Positions 1-11,818 of a DNA stretch of 64,000 nt are shown here, piece after piece. How positions within the stretch are numbered: the stretch's first letter is position 1; each line of letters opens with the position of its first letter. The notes under the pieces are model-generated. The model saw only the letters and a program-made list of their open reading frames with translations, was not told where the DNA came from and ran no database searches. Made by a program: the position numbers and the translations under genes. The DNA comes from Forficula auricularia. Taxonomy: Eukaryota; Arthropoda; Insecta; Dermaptera; Forficulidae. The stretch spans positions 372,001-436,000 of the forward strand of contig JALMQS010000675.1 in NCBI GenBank assembly GCA_024734495.1, in the 5' to 3' direction.

Positions 1-76
1 CTGATCTAGCCAGACTCAAATTGAACAGATGGTATTTAATGTTATAGGTATTGTTGAGACTTATCGAATTTTTTTT

Positions 77-300
77 TTATGAAATTGATAGAGAAGGAGT
101 TACAGCAAAGAAGTACTCCCATAAAGGCCTGGGTTTTCCATTCACCGTGAGAAGAAGGAGAGGGGATTTTATGGTCTTAAACAGCTGAAGGTTATAAGTC
201 GCGGGGAAGACGGAAGCTGGAAGCGAATTCCAGTCTCTGGAGGTCATAGGGATAAAAGATTTGGTGAATTTGGACAACAGCTGAAAAAAAAACTCTTTCT
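77..300 (-). pseudogene. non-LTR retrotransposon RT C-terminal fragment
   Basis: A 66-codon open frame on the minus strand contains RDWNSLPASVFPATYNLQLF. This matches the pattern found just after the reverse transcriptase core at the C terminus of many Jockey/CR1-like ORF2 proteins (R-x-W-N-S-L-P, then Y-N-L-x-x-F-K). The expected R-T-I before R-D-W-N is replaced by M-T-S, and no RT catalytic motif lies upstream. It is therefore a short, 5'-truncated and decayed copy. The clade cannot be fixed from so little sequence. Confidence 0.65.
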
Positions 301-2289
301 GATTTTACGCTTGTTGTTTTGATATATTATAGTAAATGTTCTTGGTATTTCATCGTTCACGAAACAACATAATATAAATCTACTAACCTAACAAACTAAC
401 AGATTATTGGATTTACTGTTCTTAATAATAAATGTCATGAACAAATAAAATGTACCGAATTATCAGCAAATTATAAAAAAATATTTTCCAGTATTTCGAT
501 TAGAGATTTTGGCCGGCAAAACTAGTTAACTGCACTTAAAAATTACTTCAAAAGTAAGTGTCGAAACGTCTGATGAATATTTCTCATTAAAAATGTGCAT
601 TCTAGTTGATTTCGGCTGAAAATTTAACAAATTTGATCATAGTCAAATTTAACTCTATCACAAAGAAATATAGGCATCGACTTAACGCAGAATGGTCCAT
701 AGAACACGTTGAAAGTTTATTAGAGTTCCAAGTAGAAATAAAACACCTGGAACACCATTAACTTTAGTAGTAAACACTCATCAGTAGTCGGGGGAAGGAA
801 ATCACCGGATTGCCCTCGCAACTCTTCACGTTCGTTACTCAACACAGGAGAATTGGTACGATTAAACAATGATTAATAGTTTTTAAGGAATTTGGTGAAA
901 CATTTTTTATCCAATAATTTTAACAAAGATTAACACTATACAAAGTCAAAATGTCTTAATTATTCTAAGGAATAATTATATTAAAAGAATTACTAAAATC
1001 TGATTAAATATTCATTTTGAGGTTTTGAGGAGTTCACTAACGTCCAAAGTTATTTGTATCAAGCAGAGGACACTGTCTTTAATTTCATTTTAAAAACAAA
1101 GTCTTATTATGTTGCTTCGAAAAGACGAAACGTAAGGAATCGAAATTAATTTTTCCAAGTTTTTATCTTTTAATTATCATGATTAAAGCGACTTTGTTTA
1201 AAGGGGGGAATTATTTAAGCCTTGCAAATCCATTCATATTTATCTGCAGGGAATTTCGGATGTAAAACTCGTTCAAAAGGGTGGGGAATTATTGCTCGAC
1301 CGCGAGAGCCATATTTATGGTACACACAAGCGAAAAGGGTATATTGTACCCTAAAAGACGCGTGTAATTCCATTATAAATATTTTAAAATAAATAAATCT
1401 AATGCAAGTGTTGGCGTTAAATAGAATTGTTCCGGGTTTTATTTTTTGTTTTAAGTTCGGGATTCGGCTACTCGAGAGAACAATTTAATTAGAAATATAA
1501 ATTTGAAATTTTCCCTCCGACACCGATGGTAACAGCTTTAGGTAACTGTGAGGAAGATCTTCCTATTAAAAAGAAAAAAAAATGGAAATTGCGTGAGGGG
1601 GTGGATTGTGCTGGGAAAGGGGATGATATCAAGCTCGAGATCCTTCGAGCTCACCTCGATCCAAGCGAAAGTGAACAAAGTGTAATTGATTTAATTTTAC
1701 AATATCATTTATTATAATTTTTATATTTTAAAGCCAGGCCTTTATGGAAGTTTTAATAGGAAATTCAAATAAAAATTCTCTATTCAGCTATAAAGGGCAA
1801 AGTGGAATTCACCAAAGCCCTATTAAGCTGATTGAATAAAAAAGAACTAGCTAAACTATAACTGAGAGTATAGGTAAAAATGTTAATTATATTTATGTGA
1901 AAGGTTCGGAAAATGGTTGATAAAAGTTTATTCGAAAGTAAATTTAGTACACATAATGAACAATTAAACTCAAATTTATTTTTAGGAACAATTATTAGAA
2001 GGAAAAATTCCTTGATAAAAGCTTTATTAAATATTTATTGTTAGTTATAAGAGATAAAAAAATTAGTTCTCCAAAAATCTACTAAACTCGAGTTGATAGA
2101 GATAATTTTTAATACATGTCAGAAGGGTTGTGTCCACCCCCTCGAGAATCAAATCTGTGTACCAAAAATATCAAACCCGGCAGAATGGCTACCATGTGAG
2201 GAGTCACCTGATAAGTATTACACTAAATCACATACTACTAAAAGGCATATTTGTGCCTGTCTCTGTATGTACCTATGTTTCTATGCCCC
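301..2289. other. no gene seen; AT-rich, with repeat scraps
   Basis: No recognisable coding frame. About 553-575 carries GAAACGTC directly followed by TGATGA, a possible decayed hammerhead relic. About 871-925 matches the 44105-44217 insertion. About 1049-1075 matches the start of the repeat family found at 33.5, 36.1, 38.3 and 59.2 kb. About 2105-2215 resembles 37145-37255. The 63-codon frame at 1526-1717 (lysine-rich start) is not recognised and I do not call it. Confidence 0.5.
871..925 (+). repeat. PLE-like repeat fragment
   Basis: The stretch from AATAGTTTTTAAGGAATTT through GGTGAAACATTTTTTATCC matches the reverse complement of the 14-bp-TSD insertion at 44105-44217. A weaker copy lies at 31661-31735. 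It shows that the insertion belongs to a dispersed family. Confidence 0.55.
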
Positions 2290-2500
2290 TCCCCCAGGGG
2301 TTGAGAGGTGGGGAAAGGGTGCGGGTTCAGGGCGTGCAGAGTCCAGGGCTAGGAAGTCCAGGGGGTAGGTTTACAAGGGTGGAGGGTGATCAGAAGTGGG
2401 GCAGACGTACCGGGGTTCAGGGAGAGTCGGTGGGATGGGGAGTGGTTGGAGATTGAGGAGAGGGAGTGTTCAAGTTACGGGGGTCCAGGGGGCGAAATAG
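2290..2500 (+). other. G-rich tract with quadruplex potential
   Basis: About 210 bases of strongly G-biased plus strand in otherwise AT-rich DNA, with many runs of three or more G (CCAGGGG, GTGGGG, AAAGGG, CCAGGGGG, GGGGGTCCAGGGGGCG). Frames read through this tract are long only because the composition lacks stop codons. The GTCCAGGG-like unit recurs irregularly, suggesting a degenerate minisatellite origin. Confidence 0.6.
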
Positions 2501-2833
2501 GCCAGCAAGAGGCCCACCGAATGTGGGCATTGCAGCTAGTATTCCACTAAAATAATCAATCTTCATTTGTAAAATTTGGCAAATGGGAATTTTGAATTTA
2601 GACACATAGCCATGTCAGAGTTTAAATAAAGATATTGACTGTTTTGAATTTAGTATTTCTTCAAAATTGAAGGTCAATTCAATGACTATTCTCAATATGA
2701 ATAAAACAATTTAAATTGCAGATAAAGCAAACTAAATTTCTAAGGAAATCACGAGCTTATGTCGATTTCCGAGGAGGCGAGCACAACCCTTTTCTGACCT
2801 ATTTATAAAAATGATCCATCGGATCTTCTTTAA

Positions 2834-3402
2834 AGGTTGGTTCACATAAGACATTCTTCTCTTACTTGTTCGGCCTAATTGCAATTTGAAGCTAGTTCAG
2901 TCAGGCTGATTTTTCGCCTGTTGGCTTCACACGGAGCTTTTTCAGAAAATGTTCAAGTTGGCCGGCTAGGTTGCGCGCGCATGTGTCAGTCCAAACAGCC
3001 GGACTATCATCTTTCAGTTTAAGCTCAGATGCAAACTAAAATGGCTGACAATAATATTATTGCAGAAATTATCAATCGCAGACGAATTTGGAAGGCATAT
3101 ACTCTTTATTCATTGCAGTAAAGAGGGGAACAGTGAAAAACAAAATATCAGCTATTCTGTGATATCAGCTGATGTAATGTGCCAATGCCCATGTCACCCA
3201 CGTGATAAAATAATGCTTTTAGATTGGCTGGCCACTGCCAGGTCCAAGTAGCTAAACTTTTTTTTAGAACATGCCCTATCTTTTGAATCAAGCAAGCACG
3301 ATAGTAAGACAGTCCGGAGTGACGTCATTTCGACCCCCCTCCATGCCTCCAAATTGCAAGTTATCCGAACAAGTAGCAGAAAAAGCCCCGTGTGAACCGC
3401 CC
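2834..3402. mobile_element. non-autonomous TIR element flanked by TTAA
   Basis: The terminal inverted repeats are about 55 bp and imperfect. The left reads AGGTTGGTTCACATAAG and continues to CTTACTTGTTCGG and GCAATTTG. The right, reversed, reads GGGCGGTTCACACGGGG and continues to CTACTTGTTCGG and GCAATTTGG. TTAA flanks both ends (2830-2833 and 3403-3406). GGGC-GTTCACACG ends are common in PIF/Harbinger elements, whose TSD is TWA, whereas TTAA would suit piggyBac; I cannot decide. The interior holds a short ATG-led frame beginning MADNNIIAEIINRRR near 3041, possibly a leftover transposon coding start. Confidence 0.7.
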
Positions 3403-3479
3403 TTAAGTCTGCTTCTGTCGATAATTTGAAATTTTATATTAGATCCCAAATTTAAAATTAACACTAATGAAATTACTAG

Positions 3480-3960
3480 TTTTGGATCACTGGTTTGACG
3501 TAAGCACTCGCCTTCACTTTACTCGAAGAGACACCATAATGTTGTGTATTCTAGGGATTGGTAATGTATGAGGTGGTTTCCTAATTCCTTCCACATGACA
3601 AGATGTTAAAAGTAGCTGCCACCACCACATTCAGAGAATATTAGGATATATAAGAGAAACTAGTATAGATGGAGAAGAGGTTGCGAGATGCTTCTCTCGG
3701 TAATAGGATGTGAGATGAGTAAAATCTCATACAAGAAGGGTTGTCTCTTTAGTAGATCTCTTCTTAACCTGGATCGTAAAAGAGCACACTCCGTCTATAG
3801 TAGAAAATATTTATGAAAGGAAAATATGTGGAAATTGATAATTAGAGGTAGTATTTTAGGTTATGCTAAATGTGAGAAGAGAAAGAACCCATGGAATAGG
3901 GCCCTACGTAGAATTACCACATAGTGTCTAGTTTGAGAAACTAGTATTCCGGGCACACTA
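3480..3960. other. balanced-composition block, possible old transposon
   Basis: The block is less AT-rich than its surroundings, including a run of GAAACTAGTATAGATGGAG and GTTGCGAGATGCTTCTCTC. It ends near a short inverted pair (GTCTAGTTTGAGAAACTAG). No open frame or identifiable family. The sharp composition change suggests inserted DNA, but no termini were found. Confidence 0.3.
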
Positions 3961-4386
3961 AAACCTCCATTAAAAAATAGATATATTTTATCAAAAATAT
4001 TTAATTATTAAAAAATTTGATTTCAAAGAAGCAATTGGAATAAAAAAAATTAGAAAATATTAAAATACCAATCCAAAAGAGATTTGATAAGAAAAAAGAA
4101 AGAGGAAAGGACTGTTTTGATTCAAGACCGGAGGCGGAGCGCCTTCTGTCGCCCACCTGATAAGAAACCCCTGAAAAGAAGATTTAGGATTAGGACGAGT
4201 ATCTTCTTAAGGAGTTGATTTTCTAATGGAGGTGGAAAACAAAATCCACTTCCAAAAAGAAGATAGGCCAAATAATTTCTTCTCTCTAGGCCAAACCCTT
4301 TGAGATTTAAACCACGTTTCAACACATTAAAATAATTTATGAATCTAGAAATAAGAAGAATTTAAGGCCAATTTCAATTGATGTTA

Positions 4387-5376
4387 GTGCCGCTCAATGC
4401 AGCTGGGAATATCAATTTAAATATTAGGAAAATATATAAATTAATTATCGATAAAAAAAATGGACTGTAAGTAGGTTTAATGGAATTTAATATAAATGTT
4501 TGGATTATAAAATATGAATGTTGAAATTGAATACAAATAATTGATGTTATGAATAACTTAAAACTATAAATACAGATAAAAGGTTTAAAAAATGAATGTT
4601 AAAAATTCAGCTAATTGCAAAATACAAATATGCGCAAAAATATACGCCAATTTTTATATATATAAATAAAATATATATAAATTAAAATAATAATGCAAGT
4701 AATTCTACTTAAGATGAAGAAAATGGACGAAATGCTCCTCGTTCACTTGGACTCCTTATCCAATCAAGTAATATTTTGGTTTTCAATAAACCTTGGAGAA
4801 TTCTTGGAGAATTCTTGGATAACAGAAAAAATAAAAGACATATAATTTATTAGCTTATGCAAGACTACAGAAACATGATTCAAAGAAAATTAAGATGATA
4901 AATACCTTGGAGGGACTTGAGAAACCAGTTCAATTTTATTAAAAATTAATCAAATAACGCCAATCGCGTTTTTTGCCCAAATTATTAAATATATAGCCAG
5001 ATAACCGTGAAGCGTTCAACACAATTTAATCTAATGTTTAGTTGGTTGTAAATCAACTAAACAAATAGAAAAATTCTAATCAATCTCAATTGATGTAAAA
5101 ATAAATAAATATATGCTTACGATCTATCTGCTATTAACATGAATTTCGAGCACTCTCAAAAGTTCATATACTAAACGCTCTATGCGTAGGTTTAAAATAA
5201 AAGGGGACGAAATTTATGGTTCAAGCCTTTTTATGGACACCAAAGCATGGAAGTAAAGAGAAAAGGATGGAAAATAGTCCCTCAAATTCAACGTCCAGCA
5301 CCACCTATAGTGGAATTCGACGCGGCAGTGAATTTCGAAAAGGAATATTTCGAGAGTTCAATTTGCTAGCACCATA
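4387..5376 (-). repeat. 3' LTR of BEL/Pao element
   Basis: Downstream LTR copy. Differences from the partner seen by eye are C/T in ACGATCTATCTG, C/T in CACTCTCAAA, G/A in ATAAAAGGGG, and two in TCAAGCCTTTTT. The adjacent interior shows no strong polypurine tract on the minus strand. Confidence 0.93.
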
Positions 5377-5412
5377 TTGGGCATCTCAATGATAAATCAC
5401 TCCGATGAGTTA

Positions 5413-5985
5413 TCAATGTTTCAAGGAAGCGTCCGTTAACAGTGGGGCTAATTTGACTAAAGGTCTTTTGTACTCACCAATTTGAGTTTTGACTTTAACA
5501 ACACGAGTCAGATCATCACTTCCTGGAAAGATTTCAATAATGCGACCGCGGATCCATTGAAGAGGGTTAGTAGATTCACATAAGAGAATTAATTGCCCTA
5601 CGAATGGATGTGTATTGACGTCGAACCATTTTCGACGTTGTTGTAAAGAATGCAAATAGGATGTGCTCCATCGTTTCCAAAGGTGTTGGGTACGATTTTG
5701 AACGAGTTCCCATCTACTTAGCCTGTTAAGATTACAATCAGACAAATCCTTTTCAGGTAAGGATGTTATCGGTCTACCAGTTATAAAGTGACCAGGCGTA
5801 AGGACTTCATAATCAGTGATTGAATCTGAAAGAGGATAGAGGGGTCTAGAATTGAGAATCGACTCAATTTTGTAAATTAAAGTGTGAAATTCTTCTAAAG
5901 CAAATTGAAGGCTGCTGCATGATCTTTTCAAGTAATATTTAAAAATTTTGATATTACTTTCCCAAAATCCACCGAAATGGGGTGA
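5413..5985 (-). pseudogene. pol: BEL/Pao integrase C-terminal part
   Basis: The third coding segment is in frame with F-G-G-F-W-E, which holds the integrase glutamate (about 5962). It continues through ILNSRPLYPLSDS, LTPGHFITGRP and the C-terminal Pao-type domain (NRTQHLWKRWSTSYL, then RVVKVKTQIGEYKRPLVKL), ending at a natural stop at 5413. It is separated from the preceding segment by a one-base shift in a C-rich stretch. This is a place where either replication slippage or a sequencing indel is easy to imagine. Confidence 0.9.
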
Positions 5986-8035
5986 GGAGGGGGATTAAAA
6001 AACCATTGAATCTGATTTTCTAAAGAATAATTCGAAAGTTTTTCGTCACATTTAAGTGAAGCAAAAAACTTATATAGACCTTTCAACTCGTTGTGACATC
6101 CAACAAAGTTAGTTCCGCAATCCGAATGAATTTGTTGAGGTACACCTCTCCGAGATATAAACCTAGACAATGACATAATAAATGAGTCAGTAGATAGTGA
6201 CGAAAGTGCTTCGATATGAACCGCACGGGTGGCAAAGCAAATAAATATGCAAATATAATATTTATTATATATACATTTTCGTTTGCGAATCGGAGTTACA
6301 GAAAATGGCCCGGCACAATCAATGCCAACACATGAGAAGATTGGGGAAGGATTTACTCTTTCTATGGGTAAATTGCCCATAAGCTGTTGAAAGCGAGACA
6401 CTTTGAATCGTCTGCAGATTATGCATTCATTAGTTATAGTTTTAACAATTGATCTAAGTTTAATAATCCAGTAACTTGCTCGCAAAAAGGTAGCAATTGT
6501 TGAATAATCTGCATGATTCAACGTCTGATGTGCGTGCCTAACAAGTAAAGTAGATAAATGACATTTGTTGGAAATAACTATGGGGTGCTTTGTACTATAA
6601 GACAATGCCGAATGTTTGAGCCTTCCTCCAACTCGTATTACTTCACTTGATTTATCAAAAAATGGGGTTAAATTTTTTAAAATAGAGTTGCTTGGGATTT
6701 CTTGACCATTTTTTAATAATTTATGTTCATTGGGAAATGAATTTAATTGACTTATACGCGTGATTAAAATATTCGCTTTTTCAAGGGATGAAAGTGATAA
6801 AATCTTTGTTTTTAGGAATTCGCGAAAAATTAAACTGTTACTGAATTGTAACACATATGCAACTGTTCTTTTGAGTCGAGTTATATTAGAAAATCGGTTT
6901 ATAATAATTTCCTGAGTTACTAAAATATTTGAAATAAGTTTTAACGGTTTAATTTCGTTTGAAAATTCTGATTGATTTGAAGAATCAGCGATTAGATCGG
7001 ACATGGGAATATTATTTTTAAAATTTTGAATAAATAGATCATTTTTAAAAGGTCCTATTAACCATAAGTCATTTGATACAAGTTTTGACATCGTCAAACC
7101 TCTAGAGACTATGTCTGCAGGGTTTAGCGAAGTATTTATGTATTTCCATTGAGCGTATGGAGCAAATGTGTTAATATCATGCACCCGGTTTGCTACAAAG
7201 GTTTTAAAAGAAAGATTTTCAGAGTTTATCCAACCGAGAGCAATCTTACTATCACTATAAAAGAATACATTTTTAATGGGAATAGGAATAATTGTACTAT
7301 AAAACTGATAAGAGCTCGCAAGCAAATGACAACTACACAATTCTAATTTCGGTATTGAAATAAAATGAGTAGGAGAGACTTTTGATTTCGCAAATAACAG
7401 GTTACTAGTAAAATTATTTTCATCGCAAAAGGACAATAAATAAACACAAATCCCATAGCCACGGATGCTTGCATCAGCAAATCCGTGTATCTCATAATAT
7501 TTCGCGTTAGGTAGTAAAGCTAATCGTGGAATACTAAATTTATCAAGTAACTCAAAATTCGTTACTAAATCTTTCCATATGTTTTGATGCGCTTCTGGTA
7601 GTTTACTATCCCATGATAATTTTAACAACCAGGCATCCTGTAGCATAAATTTTAATAAAATCAAAAAAGGGCTTAATATTCCAAGAGGGTCGTATATCTT
7701 GGCTAAAGTGCTTAGTAATAATCTCTTAGTTAGATATTTAAATTCTGAAATTTTGAAATTAAATGACATTCTATCATTCGCGACGTTCCAATTAATGCCT
7801 AAAGTGTTAGCAGACGTTAATAATGCAAGTGAAGCTTCAGAGTGAGTTTCATGACCCAATGATTGAAGTTTATTTAAAATAATTTTGTCGTTGCAAGCCC
7901 ACTTGTCAAATAAAAAGCTAGACTGCTTGAGAATAGTTACAACTTCACTAATGGTTTTTATTAAATCATTCCTATCATTAGAACCAGTTAGTAGATCATC
8001 TACATAAAAGTGTTCTTTTGATGATGCGTGAAGCT
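5928..8035 (-). pseudogene. pol: BEL/Pao Pol: RT end, RNase H, integrase core
   Basis: This frame is open from the Y-V-D-D motif (about 8010) onward; an ATG is not needed because it is read as part of the polyprotein. It continues through KIYDPLGILSPF, the RNase H region (HGFADASIRGYGICVY, about 7440-7500), the integrase H2C2 zinc finger (HAHQTLNHAD with CIICRR, about 6400-6550) and the integrase core. The first two catalytic acids are in VGIDCAGPF (about 6320) and HSDCGTNFVG (about 6120). The frame is lost near 5985, just after FFNPPP, so the third catalytic residue (E of G-F-W-E) falls in another frame. Confidence 0.92.
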
Positions 8036-10593
8036 TCAGGATAAATAATTTCGTTCTGGTCAGCTAAATGATGTAAAATTCTAATTGCACAAAATGGAGC
8101 TGAAGAAAGACCAAAGGTGACAGTTTTTAGTTTAAAATGTTGCAATTCATCAGACGGGCTATCTCTCCATAAAACTCTAAGAAATTCTTGGTGAGGAGGA
8201 TTAATTAAAATTTGACGATACATTTGCTTCAGATCGGCAGTGATCACAAATTTAAAAAATCTTATTCTCAATAAAAGGTGACGAATATCTTGTTGTAATG
8301 ATGGACCAGTATGCAGTGTCTGATTTAAAGAGACTCCATTAGAAGAAGAGAAACTACCATCGAAAACTATTCTTAATTTAGTGGTTAAACTTTGCTCTTT
8401 TAAAATAGGGTGGTGGGGTAAGTAAAAGTGATTAATTTTGAGATTGGGATTAATAATAGGTTCCATATGTCCTGAATCTAAATACTCTTTAAATGCTATT
8501 TTATAATTCGTTTTGAGAATAGGATCGTTAGAAAACCTTCTTTCAAGAAGATGAAACCTTTTCTCTGCGCCCTTGAAAGAGTGGCCTAAATTAGGTGGAA
8601 ACTCTTTGAAAAGAAGATTGACCGAGAATCTACCTGGACAAATTTGTTTTAAAGATTTTGAAAACTCATATTCACACTGTTTATCCATTTTTGAAATAAC
8701 TTTAGAATTAGAGATATCTTCCAATTCCCAAAGCCTAGAAATTGAATCTTGTTGACTATGCTTTAACGTTATTCCCATAAGAAAATTTTGAGAATTTGAA
8801 GAATTGTATTGCCCAAAAAGCACATGACCTAACGGTGTTTCCATGGCACTTGGAAACCCTTTTGGAAAATCAATAATCTTTTTTCCAAAAAGAATTTCAT
8901 AAACAATATTGCCTCCAAGAATAATATCTATTTTTCCGCTTTTATTAAAAGAAGGGTCGGCTAAACGTAATTTCTGGAAAGGTGAAGAATCTCTTAACAT
9001 AAAGGATTTTTCAGGTAGATCACACGTTAGCCTTTCTAAAATTAAGGCTTTAGTTCCAAACATTTCACTATGATCATGTAAAGAAGAAAATTTTATTTCA
9101 ATTTCCTGCGTTGCTTGAGACGACATGTGTGCTCCTATTCCAGATACTAAAACTGAAGTGGGACTACGCTGAATTTTCAATTTTCTAGCAAATTGACTAC
9201 AAATACTTGTACACTGTGACCCTGAATCTAACAAAACTCGAGCTATATGTATTTTCCCGCCATCATCAATAATTCGGACCTGAGCAGTTGCCAGCAAAAC
9301 CGATTCATCATGAGAATTCAATGAAGATTGTGTTACGCAAATCTTACTTGATTTCCCATCAGAATCGCCCGACCGACAATCTTTATTATCAATACTAATT
9401 TTATTACGATTAGGTGATTGATAGTTTTTTATAAAGTTGTCGTGTAGAGTTGAATCGTGCGGCCCTTTACAGAAGCAAATTCTATTTGATGTGCACGAAA
9501 ATGCCATATGCTGATTGGAAAAACAGCGAAAACAAAGCCTAAGCGATTTTATTTTATTAAGTCTATCCTGTGGAGATAATTTAAGATAAGCTGGACATTT
9601 ATTCAAATAATGTTCAGCTTTGCAAAGCTTACAAGAATTCCTCCTAATTTCAATTTTAGCCTGAGAAGTAGTGCAAGAATGTGTTTTCAAAGATGTACAA
9701 TTATCTGAGTTAATGCTTTCAGCGACACCATGAATAAAATCCAACAAATTTTCTAATTTTGGGATCGAATGATCACCCCTACGTGCAAATTTCCATTTTT
9801 CATGAGTGTCGGCATCAATTCTATCCAAAATTAGTTTATCCAAAATAGCATCCCATTGATCGATTGGTTGCCCTAATGTTTTTAAATTGTGTAACGCCGT
9901 TTGCGTTACTGAAACTAAGTTTTTCAATGCAAATCTATTTTTCCTCTTAATTGGAGAAATTTCTAAAATGCTCTGGAGATTAATATAGACTAATTCAGAT
10001 GTTTTCCTATATTCTTTCTCAAAAGCTTCCATCATAATTAGATAATTATCGTTAGTGGTCAAATAGCGATTCGCAAAAACTAATGCCTCTCCTTTAAGAA
10101 CAGATTTGAAATATTTGAATTTTTCAATATTTGGCAAATCTTTTCTCGAGTGAATTGTTGACTGAAAAGAATCCCAAAAAGATAAAAAACTTTCGACCTT
10201 TCCATCAAACAATACTAAATCCAATACAGGTAGCTTAGCGAGACCTCTCGAAATAATAAAATCCGACGCCTCAGCGTTTGGGTTACCTTGAATTCCCGCT
10301 TCCTGCTTGGTGCCAATTTGTACCTGAATGGTTCTCAATTCCCTCCTCAGCATCCGCAAGCTACGTTTAATGGTCTGAATTTGACCGTCTTCAAAATCAT
10401 GTTCCAGTAACTGCAGCTCAATTGTATCGAGTTTAGCCTTAAGTTCATTTCCTTCACCTTTAAACAGTTCAAAAAAAAGATTAGCTTGAATCTTATCCGT
10501 GATATCATTAGCCTCCTCAGACAAATCTTTTATTGTGGCTTTAATATCATCGATCTTAGTCACCAACAACTTGTATTCACTTTCATAAACCAT
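7996..10593 (-). pseudogene. gag-pol: BEL/Pao Gag-protease-RT (5' part), frameshifted
   Basis: An open frame of 865 codons starting with ATG at 10593, about 100 bases after the LTR. An N-terminal coiled-coil-like region is followed by the Pao Gag domain (about residues 120-310). Cys-rich zinc knuckles come next (CKLCKAEHYLNKC at about 318, then CFRCFSNQHMAFSC), then a retropepsin-type site LLDSGSQ (about 453) and the first half of reverse transcriptase (about 690-865, with KLRIVFDGS and FVITADLKQMYRQI). The frame ends at a stop just where the catalytic Y-V-D-D should come. That motif lies in the next frame at about 8004-8015. A one-base shift near 8020-8035 is the simplest cause. Without it Gag, protease and Pol would form one polyprotein. 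Confidence 0.92.
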
Positions 10594-10671
10594 ATTTTAT
10601 AAAAAAGTTAAAATTTTATCAAAAAATCAAGGAATTTATATTAAAGGGTTCACGAATTCTTTTTAGAATCC

Positions 10672-10689
10672 GTTGCTTGCTAAGGACCA
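10672..10689 (-). promoter_or_regulatory. candidate primer-binding site
   Basis: On the minus strand, TGGTCCTTAGCAAGCAAC starts about five bases after the 5' LTR end, where a tRNA primer-binding site is expected. The leading TGG fits the CCA tail of a tRNA. Which tRNA it would pair with was not established. Confidence 0.45.
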
Positions 10690-10693
10690 AATG

Positions 10694-11683
10694 GTGCCGC
10701 TCAATGCAGCTGGGAATATCAATTTAAATATTAGGAAAATATATAAATTAATTATCGATAAAAAAAATGGACTGTAAGTAGGTTTAATGGAATTTAATAT
10801 AAATGTTTGGATTATAAAATATGAATGTTGAAATTGAATACAAATAATTGATGTTATGAATAACTTAAAACTATAAATACAGATAAAAGGTTTAAAAAAT
10901 GAATGTTAAAAATTCAGCTAATTGCAAAATACAAATATGCGCAAAAATATACGCCAATTTTTATATATATAAATAAAATATATATAAATTAAAATAATAA
11001 TGCAAGTAATTCTACTTAAGATGAAGAAAATGGACGAAATGCTCCTCGTTCACTTGGACTCCTTATCCAATCAAGTAATATTTTGGTTTTCAATAAACCT
11101 TGGAGAATTCTTGGAGAATTCTTGGATAACAGAAAAAATAAAAGACATATAATTTATTAGCTTATGCAAGACTACAGAAACATGATTCAAAGAAAATTAA
11201 GATGATAAATACCTTGGAGGGACTTGAGAAACCAGTTCAATTTTATTAAAAATTAATCAAATAACGCCAATCGCGTTTTTTGCCCAAATTATTAAATATA
11301 TAGCCAGATAACCGTGAAGCGTTCAACACAATTTAATCTAATGTTTAGTTGGTTGTAAATCAACTAAACAAATAGAAAAATTCTAATCAATCTCAATTGA
11401 TGTAAAAATAAATAAATATATGCTTACGATTTATCTGCTATTAACATGAATTTCGAGCACTTTCAAAAGTTCATATACTAAACGCTCTATGCGTAGGTTT
11501 AAAATAAAAAGGGACGAAATTTATGGTTCAACCCCTTTTATGGACACCAAAGCATGGAAGTAAAGAGAAAAGGATGGAAAATAGTCCCTCAAATTCAACG
11601 TCCAGCACCACCTATAGTGGAATTCGACGCGGCAGTGAATTTCGAAAAGGAATATTTCGAGAGTTCAATTTGCTAGCACCATA
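10694..11683 (-). repeat. 5' LTR of BEL/Pao element
   Basis: Lies upstream of Gag on the minus strand. It reads 5' to 3' from TATGGTGCTAGC to GCGGCAC. It should carry the promoter and transcript start for the element. It contains a TTGGAGAATTC direct doublet and a TATATATA stretch. It is equal in length to the other LTR. Confidence 0.93.
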
Positions 11684-11818
11684 ACCTTTTTAGCTTACAC
11701 GGGCCGTATTTGAAGTAAAAACAAATGCCTTCGTCCCGCAGATAAAATCTCCTAAACCTATTGATATTGTTAAAAATGTAGAATAATGATATCCACCATG
11801 ACAAAAAAAGAAAAATAT

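Larger units (their letters stand above)
4387..11683 (-). mobile_element. BEL/Pao LTR retrotransposon, full length
   Basis: Two 990-bp direct repeats (4387-5376 and 10694-11683) flank a 5.3-kb interior coding on the minus strand. The order is Gag, zinc knuckles, aspartic protease, reverse transcriptase, RNase H, integrase, then a Pao-type C-terminal domain, which is the BEL/Pao plan. The LTRs differ by about five substitutions and no indels by eye (about 0.5%), so insertion is recent. Two frameshifts break the polyprotein, near 8030 and near 5985. I found no convincing target duplication: left flank GATGTTA, right flank ACCTTTTTAG. It lies in AT-rich DNA without genes. Confidence 0.95.

Noticed and set aside
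1130..1145. GACGAAACGTAAG as a hammerhead core
   Set aside because: No CTGANGA within reach and no paired stem.
2093..2456. Overlapping frames through the G-rich tract
   Set aside because: Stop codons are rare there because of base composition.
4383..11690. Target-site duplication of the BEL/Pao element
   Set aside because: GATGTTA on the left and ACCTTTTTAG on the right share no adjacent 4-6 bp word.
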